Translations under genes and position numbers: made by a program
Shown here: in pieces, positions 1 through 4,372 of the stretch
Numbering within the stretch: the first letter of the stretch is position 1
Layout of the letters: each line of letters begins with the position of its first letter
Assembly: GCA_021852245.1 (NCBI GenBank)
Contig: JAJZNY010000015.1
Coordinates: forward strand, 1-5,809
DNA: 5,809 nucleotides
Origin: Planctomycetota bacterium
GTDB lineage: Bacteria; Planctomycetota; Phycisphaerae; WQYP01
Direction: 5' to 3'
The notes under the pieces: model-generated
The model's input: only the letters and a program-made list of their open reading frames with translations
Databases searched by the model: none
What the model was told of the DNA's origin: nothing

Positions 1-421
1 GGGCCCCACCAACTATCTTGTCTTTCAGGGGTTGCTTCATGATGCACCGGCATCCGTGATTCACGCATACGCCCGCAAAAGTGTCCGGCTTTTCATGCGG
101 AACTGGGACCGTACCGGCATCTGGAGCGAAAACTATCTCGCAACCACCGGCATCGCATCCCATGATCGGCATTACAGTTGGGGGGCCTTGCTGCCAACCA
201 TCGGCCTTGAGGCGATCTGTAATATAGGAGTTAACAACCGAGTTCGTATTGATGGAACCTGGAAACTCCACGCCAGGATCTCCAATATTCCGATCTTGGG
301 GTATCGCTATACCGTTGTCGTAACCCCGGGCCGAACGGAGCTTTTACGCCATGGGAAAATTGTGGCGACCGCAGACGACAAAATCATATCGGTGCGTTTG
401 CCGATACATCAAATGAACTGA
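1..421 (+). CDS. C-terminal part of a GH63/GH37-like (alpha/alpha)6-barrel glycoside hydrolase (5' end outside window)
   Basis: The frame is open from base 2 and ends at TGA 419-421, giving 140 visible codons. The visible part opens with GPTNYLVFQGL, the kind of segment that follows the W-x-G motif late in the barrel of GH63, GH37 (trehalase) and mannosylglycerate-hydrolase-like enzymes. It continues with GIWSENYLATTG, where the glutamate at codon 128-130 lines up with the catalytic general base of these families, and then HYSWGALLPTIGLEAI, matching the usual F/H-x-W-G/T-ALL segment. The last ~65 residues look like the small beta-rich tail that closes such enzymes. By family knowledge these are inverting enzymes acting on alpha-linked glucosides or mannosides; the substrate cannot be read from this fragment, nor can a signal peptide, since the N-terminus is missing. 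An internal TTG at 32 could be mistaken for a start but lies inside the conserved barrel. A trehalase or a YgjK-like glycosidase are the alternatives. Confidence 0.72.
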   Translation, partial: GPTNYLVFQGLLHDAPASVIHAYARKSVRLFMRNWDRTGIWSENYLATTGIASHDRHYSWGALLPTIGLEAICNIGVNNRVRIDGTWKLHARISNIPILGYRYTVVVTPGRTELLRHGKIVATADDKIISVRLPIHQMN

Positions 422-642
422 TTCGCTTCTCGCGGTTCATGAGCGGGTGCGACTTTATCACCAGGTAATCTGCATCGTTACCGACAGCAGTTGTACCACC
501 GGAGCCCGTGCCGCAAAGCAAATTTCTCTGACAGTAAAAACACCGCGCCGGGATGATAGTGATGATCGCGGTCGGAAGCCCAGCCTCAAGATGATCGATG
601 ACGTCTGGTGGCAATGTTTTCAAACGCCATGCAATGACGGTC
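422..642. other. Convergent intergenic gap, no supported gene
   Basis: This 221-base stretch separates the stop of the plus-strand glycoside hydrolase from the stop of the minus-strand prepilin peptidase. Short open frames cross it on both strands, but none has a recognisable domain, a good ribosome binding site or a credible start. I see no strong GC-rich hairpin followed by a T run, so the transcription terminators expected between converging genes could not be placed. Confidence 0.5.
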
Positions 643-2043
643 TCACCGCTGGCCCGGCCAGTGAAACACGTGTGTGTGATGAGTCTGGCGTGGAATAAAA
701 GTATGAAAATATAAATGTAATATCGATTGCCCGGAGAGCAGCACAATGATCCCCGCTGTCACCAGCCATGGACCGTAGGGCAGGACATTAGGCCGCCTGC
801 GGATCATCAGAAAAATCGCCCAGATCAGCGCCGCGAAGGGCGCAATGAAAAAGGCCAGCACCGCATGCGCTGCCCCGACTACCGCGCCGATGGCAGCCAT
901 CAGCGGGACATCCCCAAGCCCCATCGCCTGCCGCCCCAGAACCAGGGAACCGAGGATCCGCGTGATCCAGATCAATCCTCCCCCAACGAGCAGGCCCGCC
1001 ATCACCCCGGTGAGGGCCGGCATAAACCGCCAGGTGGGCAGATGCAGCGGCAGAAGACCTGCGACAATCGCACCGGCGGCGGGTAAGAGAAAAAACAGCA
1101 GTTCCTTGAACACTTCACGCCGCACATCCGGTTCGCTGGTTTCATCCATGACCTCCTGCGACAATTCGATGCTCGCTTCGGGCTGAGGCAGTACACCGAC
1201 CAGAAATACCAGCAGGCCCGCCGCCAGAATGACGACAGACCCAGTCGCCGGGCCGAAGAAAAATGATCCCGCACTGACGATCGCCGCCGCAGCCGCCAGC
1301 AACATTCTCGCCTTCGTGCCGCCGGCGGCATTGGGTGGCGGCAGGTTCACCTCCGAGGTGTTTTGAGCCTTTTCCGAAGGCGTTTCAGGAGCCGTCGCAG
1401 GTGCTTCCGGCGTCGCGTTGAAGCTGCGTGGAAGCAGGCCCAATTTCAAACCCGCCAGCGCGAGAATCAGTCCGCAGGTTCCGCCCCAGGCAGCGCGCCC
1501 AAGCCATCCCGACGGATTGATTTGCGGCAGTCCCGGTTGGAAGCCGAAAAAAGCGACTACAATCGCTCCGGCTATCACGATCTGTGGCAGAATGAGGGGA
1601 ATCTGGAACGTGTCAGCATCAATCCCGGCCGTGGCAAGAAGCGTGGCGGCAAAAAACATTTTTAATAATAATCCCGGGATTCCCAGCAGGATCGCATGGT
1701 GATATCCTGCCGCATGCTGCTGCGTAAATATCGCCAGAAAAATCAGTCCCGTTCCCAGTTCCACCATCGGATAACGGGCTGAGATCGGTTCGCGGCAACC
1801 TCTGCAGCGGCCGCGCAGCAACAGATAACCGATAACCGGAATGTTATACCGGGCGCGGATCGGCTCATGGCAGTGCGGGCAATGAGACGGAGGAAAGCTC
1901 AGCGTCAGAGGGCGAATATGATCACCGAATCGAACGGGGCTGCCATAATTCGGCAGGCGCCAGATAACGACATTCAGGAAACTGCCGATGCAGCATCCGA
2001 TCAGAAACAGAAACACGGCCAGCAGCCAAAACGGAAATTCCAT
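643..2043 (-). CDS. Prepilin peptidase, A24 family, with a large insertion between the catalytic aspartates
   Basis: This is an inner-membrane aspartic protease that cleaves the leader of type IV prepilins or pseudopilins and usually also N-methylates the new N-terminus. From ATG 2043 it has 466 residues. Residues ~3-32 form a membrane segment ending in GSFLNVVIWRLP, a family hallmark. A zinc-binding pair of CxxC motifs follows (C55, C58, C80, C83), then ARYPMVE. The first catalytic aspartate is D142 in AGIDADTFQIP and the second is D378 in MGLGDVPLM; LPYGPWLVTAG is the usual late segment. The aspartates lie 236 residues apart, against roughly 60-70 in classic PilD/TcpJ proteins. The extra part (about residues 202-330) has a Pro/Ala/Glu-rich linker, hydrophobic segments and a charged stretch before ELLFFLL. 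The C-terminus is His-rich. A TTG at 2070 would add nine residues, but ATG 2043 puts the start directly before the hydrophobic segment; neither has a clear Shine-Dalgarno sequence. Confidence 0.94.
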   Translation of the reverse strand: MEFPFWLLAVFLFLIGCCIGSFLNVVIWRLPNYGSPVRFGDHIRPLTLSFPPSHCPHCHEPIRARYNIPVIGYLLLRGRCRGCREPISARYPMVELGTGLIFLAIFTQQHAAGYHHAILLGIPGLLLKMFFAATLLATAGIDADTFQIPLILPQIVIAGAIVVAFFGFQPGLPQINPSGWLGRAAWGGTCGLILALAGLKLGLLPRSFNATPEAPATAPETPSEKAQNTSEVNLPPPNAAGGTKARMLLAAAAAIVSAGSFFFGPATGSVVILAAGLLVFLVGVLPQPEASIELSQEVMDETSEPDVRREVFKELLFFLLPAAGAIVAGLLPLHLPTWRFMPALTGVMAGLLVGGGLIWITRILGSLVLGRQAMGLGDVPLMAAIGAVVGAAHAVLAFFIAPFAALIWAIFLMIRRRPNVLPYGPWLVTAGIIVLLSGQSILHLYFHTFIPRQTHHTHVFHWPGQR

Positions 2044-2192
2044 CGACGGTATTATCCGCGCCTTGGGCAATTGGGCCAGTCGCCCGTACGGACGGGATCG
2101 CTCAATGCCGCAGCAACATCAGATGATCCGCAGCACTTGGAGCCGAAGGGGCCAGATACTATTGATAATGGGAATACCGCGGGAAATGACCT
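2044..2192. other. Intergenic gap between the PfpI-like gene and the prepilin peptidase gene
   Basis: This 149-base gap separates two genes of the same (minus) strand. It is long enough to hold a separate promoter for the prepilin peptidase. A GATAAT sequence lies on the minus strand about ten bases before ATG 2043, but I found no convincing -35 partner, and the position would leave almost no leader. No terminator-like hairpin with a T run was seen after the PfpI-like gene. Confidence 0.4.
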
Positions 2193-2732
2193 TTATCGTG
2201 ACGCCTGAAATTCAAGGATCGCCCGGCAAAAATCCGGCAGATCATCTGGTCGACGGCTGGAGATAAAATGCCGATCCACCACCACCGGCGCATCAACAAA
2301 TATCGCCCCAGCGTTGATCAGATCATCTTTGATTCCGGGGGAACCCGTCACCTTGACGCCTCGATACACGCCGGCCGAAATCGCCATCCATCCGCCATGA
2401 CAGATGGCCGCCACAAGCTGCCCACGGGCGGATATTTCGGCGATTATTTTCTTCACCTGAGCATCGCGGCGGAGCCGGTCCGGCGAAAACCCACCCGCCA
2501 GCACCACGCCGTCAAACATATCACTGGAGAGTTCACCTATGGCCGCCTCACTGCGTGCGGGATAACCATGTTTGCCCGCATAGACTTTTCCTTTTTCCGG
2601 CCCGGCGAGCACAACCTGTGCGCCTGCCTCGGTGAGGCGGTACTTTGGGTACCAGACCTCCAAGTCTTCGTATAAATCTTCAATAAAGCAGACGAATTTT
2701 TTCCCGGCAAGTGGGGGCGATGAATCTTTCAC
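2193..2732 (-). CDS. PfpI/DJ-1 family protein (class I glutamine amidotransferase-like fold)
   Basis: The product has 179 residues, close to the usual family length. E22 in LYEDLEVWYPKYRL corresponds to the start of the PfpI E-D-x-E-x-x-Y-P motif, FDGVVLAGGFSPDRLR (residues 73-88) to the second conserved block, and AAICHGGWMAISAG (108-121) carries the nucleophile elbow with C111 and H112. The C-terminal SSRRPDDLPDFCRAIL block is also typical. Family members are cytoplasmic and have been described as intracellular proteases, as glyoxalase III and as protein or nucleotide deglycases; which applies here cannot be decided from sequence. The GTG start is supported by AAGGGGG on the mRNA (bases 2743-2737), about five bases upstream. 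That site overlaps the TAA stop of the preceding FmdB-type gene, with only nine bases between the genes, so the two are in one operon and probably translationally coupled. No signal peptide is seen. Confidence 0.93.
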   Translation of the reverse strand: MKDSSPPLAGKKFVCFIEDLYEDLEVWYPKYRLTEAGAQVVLAGPEKGKVYAGKHGYPARSEAAIGELSSDMFDGVVLAGGFSPDRLRRDAQVKKIIAEISARGQLVAAICHGGWMAISAGVYRGVKVTGSPGIKDDLINAGAIFVDAPVVVDRHFISSRRPDDLPDFCRAILEFQASR

Positions 2733-2736
2733 GCAG

Positions 2737-2743
2737 CCCCCTT
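2737..2743 (-). promoter_or_regulatory. Shine-Dalgarno sequence of the PfpI-like gene, overlapping the upstream stop codon
   Basis: On the minus strand the sequence reads TAAGGGGGCTGC followed by the GTG start. The first three bases are the stop codon of the FmdB-type gene and AAGGGGG is the ribosome binding site. Spacing to GTG is four to five bases. This site decides the GTG start and suggests that ribosomes ending the upstream gene can reinitiate. Confidence 0.75.
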
Positions 2744-2972
2744 AGCCCTGATCCATGCCACAGGAACCCATCCGTTTGCCGCAGCCGCACATGCCCGGCA
2801 TTGGGGCAGACCCGCCGCTGGAGCCAGCGCCAGTTTGGGCGGAGAAGACTGAAACTTTTCTCGTTGCCGTACCGCCGCATGTTGGGCACGGGGGCGAAGG
2901 GTCTTTCGACGAACGGATAAGCAATTCAAATTCTTTCTTACATGATGGACAGCGGAATTCATAAATCGGCAT
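2742..2972 (-). CDS. FmdB-family small zinc-ribbon protein
   Basis: The product has 76 residues. It begins MPIYEFRCPSCKKEFELL, the signature opening of the FmdB/CxxC_CxxC_SSSS family, with one zinc knuckle at C8/C11 and the second at C29/C32 in PPCPTCGG. A single zinc ion is expected to bind these four cysteines. After that comes a Ser/Gly-rich linker (residues ~43-58) and a short cysteine-rich tail, MCGCGKRMGSCG, with C62, C64 and C71. The family was named for a putative regulator of formamidase expression in Methylophilus, but for most members the role is unknown, so no function is assigned. The frame stays open upstream to 3182, but ATG 2972 matches the family start exactly and is preceded by GGAGG at bases 2982-2978 with a five-base spacer. 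The gene lies 82 bases after the isochorismatase-like gene and nine before the PfpI-like gene, all on the same strand. Confidence 0.93.
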   Translation of the reverse strand: MPIYEFRCPSCKKEFELLIRSSKDPSPPCPTCGGTATRKVSVFSAQTGAGSSGGSAPMPGMCGCGKRMGSCGMDQG

Positions 2973-2977
2973 AAACG

Positions 2978-2982
2978 CCTCC
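2978..2982 (-). promoter_or_regulatory. Shine-Dalgarno sequence GGAGG of the FmdB-type gene
   Basis: GGAGG on the minus strand sits five bases before ATG 2972. It fixes the start at the conserved MPIYEF and argues against the 70-residue longer version of the frame. Confidence 0.8.
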
Positions 2983-3054
2983 ATAGCCAATTCTGCGGTA
3001 CCAGCGCCGCCACGCCTGTGAGAGTTTACGCAACGAAACCGCAGGCGGCAAGAT

Positions 3055-3777
3055 TCAATGTCGGTAGCCGGTCGTTTTGCGGGGAGACTTAAATGGACGC
3101 GCTGGTCGCCGAAGCGACTCAATAAAAACGCTCTTTGAATGTTTTGACCGGCTGCGATTCGGTTTTGCAGCCAGTCGTTCAACGGCTTCGTCTGCGGTCA
3201 GCCAATGCACGTTTTTGCTTTCCAGCTTGCGCATGGCCAAGTCGAAATCGAGCGGATCCCGCAGACCGCAGCAATCCCGCACCACCGCCAGCGGTTGCCG
3301 CCGCTGGATTAATCCCAGAATGACCACGCGAACGACCGATTCCAGCGGTCCACCCACAATGATCCACAACGGCGTTTGCGTTTCTGAAAGGAGACGATCC
3401 AGTCGTGGAGAATCGAACGGATTCGCGTCGGGTAGATCGAAAATGTGCTGTTGAGTGCGCAGGAATCCGTCGACCGGAAAATCGGTACCGCAGTCGAGCG
3501 GCATCTCCTCATGATCCTCGCAAAGCGTGAAGGGCAATTTCTGATAACCCGGTGTACCGGGTACGCAAATGGGCTCGGATGGCGGCGGGTCAATCTGTGT
3601 CAGATTATGCAGTCGAGTACTGATGACCGGCGTACGGAGACGTTTGGCGGCAGCAAAAACCCGTTCTAGTGGATCGATCAAGGCCGCGGCCTTGGCAAGG
3701 GGGTATTTTCCGGCCGGGTCGAATAAATCTCGTTGAGTATTAACATCCAACAAAATGGGGCATCGCGTCGAAAACAT
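3055..3777 (-). CDS. Isochorismatase-fold (cysteine hydrolase-like) protein, probably catalytically inactive
   Basis: The product has 240 residues. The fold is recognised by PILLDVNTQRDLF (residues 7-19, with the conserved Asp at D11), by HIFDLPDANPF followed by LDRLL (111-130), by WIIVGGPLESVV (138-149) and by VVRDCCGLRDPLD (165-177), in the usual order. Members normally use an Asp-Lys-Cys triad. Aligning by eye, D11 is kept, but the Lys position falls at L115 and the nucleophile Cys at V148, so the protein may bind a ligand without hydrolysing it. The last ~36 residues form an unusual basic tail (about 12 Arg/Lys and one Glu) after the fold ends near residue 204. ATG 3777 is preceded by GGAGGTG with good spacing. 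The gene faces away from topA and reads toward the FmdB-type gene 82 bases downstream, so it is likely the first gene of that operon. Substrate and role are unknown. Confidence 0.82.
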   Translation of the reverse strand: MFSTRCPILLDVNTQRDLFDPAGKYPLAKAAALIDPLERVFAAAKRLRTPVISTRLHNLTQIDPPPSEPICVPGTPGYQKLPFTLCEDHEEMPLDCGTDFPVDGFLRTQQHIFDLPDANPFDSPRLDRLLSETQTPLWIIVGGPLESVVRVVILGLIQRRQPLAVVRDCCGLRDPLDFDLAMRKLESKNVHWLTADEAVERLAAKPNRSRSKHSKSVFIESLRRPARPFKSPRKTTGYRH

Positions 3778-3781
3778 AGCT

Positions 3782-3788
3782 CACCTCC
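3782..3788 (-). promoter_or_regulatory. Shine-Dalgarno sequence GGAGGTG of the isochorismatase-like gene
   Basis: GGAGGTG on the minus strand, with the GGAGG core six bases before ATG 3777, is the strongest ribosome binding site in the window. Its first two bases are also part of the outer stem of the leader hairpin at 3787-3820. Confidence 0.8.
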
Positions 3789-3820
3789 GTAAATTCAGGT
3801 CAACGACCTGACCCCTACGG
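3787..3820 (-). repeat. Two-tier leader hairpin overlapping the ribosome binding site
   Basis: The inner stem pairs 3795-3801 with 3805-3811 (TCAGGTC, a three-base loop, GACCTGA: seven perfect pairs). The outer stem pairs 3787-3791 with 3816-3820 (CCGTA with TACGG). In the minus-strand mRNA the outer stem takes in the first two G of the GGAGG ribosome binding site, so folding could affect translation of the downstream gene. The palindrome could instead be a protein operator or a REP-like repeat unit. No T run follows it, so it is unlikely to be an intrinsic terminator. Confidence 0.55.
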
Positions 3821-3927
3821 TAATCATCGTCTCGCGCTCCCATATGACTATACGCACAGGCATGGCCGATTGGAACAAAAAATCGCCGGTTTTTACCTCC
3901 GTGTCGATGTGCTCAGTCCAAACTGAA

Positions 3928-3956
3928 ACTATAATCATAACTCTATATTTTGTGAT
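3928..3956 (-). promoter_or_regulatory. Candidate sigma-70-type promoter for the minus-strand operon
   Basis: On the minus strand ATCACA (3956-3951) is followed after 17 bases by TATAGT (3933-3928). The -35 box matches the consensus at four of six positions and the -10 box at five of six. It lies in the AT-rich island and would give a leader of roughly 140 bases containing the 3787-3820 hairpin. In AT-rich DNA such matches arise easily, so this is only a candidate. Confidence 0.3.
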
Positions 3957-4328
3957 ATGTTATGAGAAAAATACGTCCCAAATTTGCCAAATCTCCATCC
4001 AATATGGGTCACCGCACTGTGGCGTCGGGCGTCTGCTGACGAGCCTCGAAGTATCCCGATTGTGGCCAATAATAAACCCTGTCGCTCCCCGCACGCTGGA
4101 CTTCGCCTACCATGCATCTGTAATATCCTGATGCGTCGGAGCGTTCGAAGGTATGCTCTGTCGTTCGTCGGATGACGGGCGCCGGATGGTGCGCTGGCCG
4201 TAATGTTCCCCGCTATGCTCAGAAGAGGGTTATCGGGCTATAGTGGAACTAAACGTTGGCAGCCGGGTGCATCCATGGCGCAGAATCTGCCGATAACGCC
4301 ATTGGCGCGAAAAAGGGCGATTAAACAG

Positions 4329-4356
4329 TTAAACGCCGGCTCTTTCCGGCAGTTAA
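4329..4356 (+). repeat. Hairpin in the presumed topA leader
   Basis: GCCGG at 4335-4339 pairs with CCGGC at 4346-4350 around a six-base loop. After a two-base internal mismatch, TTAA at 4329-4332 pairs with TTAA at 4353-4356. The structure ends five bases before the ribosome binding site AGGTGG. No T run follows, so it does not look like an intrinsic terminator; it could influence translation or mRNA stability, or be chance. Confidence 0.4.
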
Positions 4357-4360
4357 GAAC

Positions 4361-4366
4361 AGGTGG
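4361..4366 (+). promoter_or_regulatory. Ribosome binding site AGGTGG deciding the TTG start of topA
   Basis: AGGTGG lies six bases before TTG 4373. The topA frame is closed by TAA at 4322-4324, and no ATG or GTG occurs between that stop and the conserved KALVIVESPAKAK, so the TTG is the only standard start available. Confidence 0.65.
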
Positions 4367-4372
4367 AAACCA

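Larger units (their letters stand above)
3778..4372. other. Divergent intergenic region between the isochorismatase-like gene and topA
   Basis: These 595 bases hold no supported gene. Short open frames exist on both strands (for example 3844-4131 plus and 3935-4117 minus), but none has a good ribosome binding site, recognisable domain or biased composition. The content I can support is a hairpin near the left end (3787-3820), a clearly AT-rich island around 3917-3985 within otherwise GC-balanced DNA, and a hairpin near the right end (4329-4356). The AT-rich island is the natural place for the divergent promoters. For topA a closer TATAGT lies at 4239-4244, but its -35 partner is poor. Confidence 0.6.

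Noticed and set aside
384..746. Minus-strand open frame of 120 codons overlapping the ends of the glycoside hydrolase and prepilin peptidase genes
   Set aside because: No recognisable domain, no good ribosome binding site, and it overlaps two well-supported genes at both ends.
2044..2070. TTG start for the prepilin peptidase nine codons upstream of ATG 2043
   Set aside because: No Shine-Dalgarno sequence supports it and the added residues are not family-like; ATG 2043 is preferred, though not proven.
2973..3182. Longer version of the FmdB-type gene with 70 extra N-terminal residues
   Set aside because: It would overlap the isochorismatase-like gene, and ATG 2972 has both the family-typical MPIYEF start and its own GGAGG site.
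3844..4131. Plus-strand open frame of 95 codons in the divergent intergenic region
   Set aside because: Composition follows the AT-rich island, no motif is recognisable and no Shine-Dalgarno sequence precedes the ATG.
4139..4165. GTTCGAA resembling the T-loop of a tRNA
   Set aside because: The flanking bases do not form the five-pair T stem and no acceptor or anticodon arm is found around it.
4239..4244. TATAGT as a -10 box for topA
   Set aside because: The sequence 17 bases upstream (TGCTCA) matches the -35 consensus at only three of six positions, so it is not listed as a promoter.
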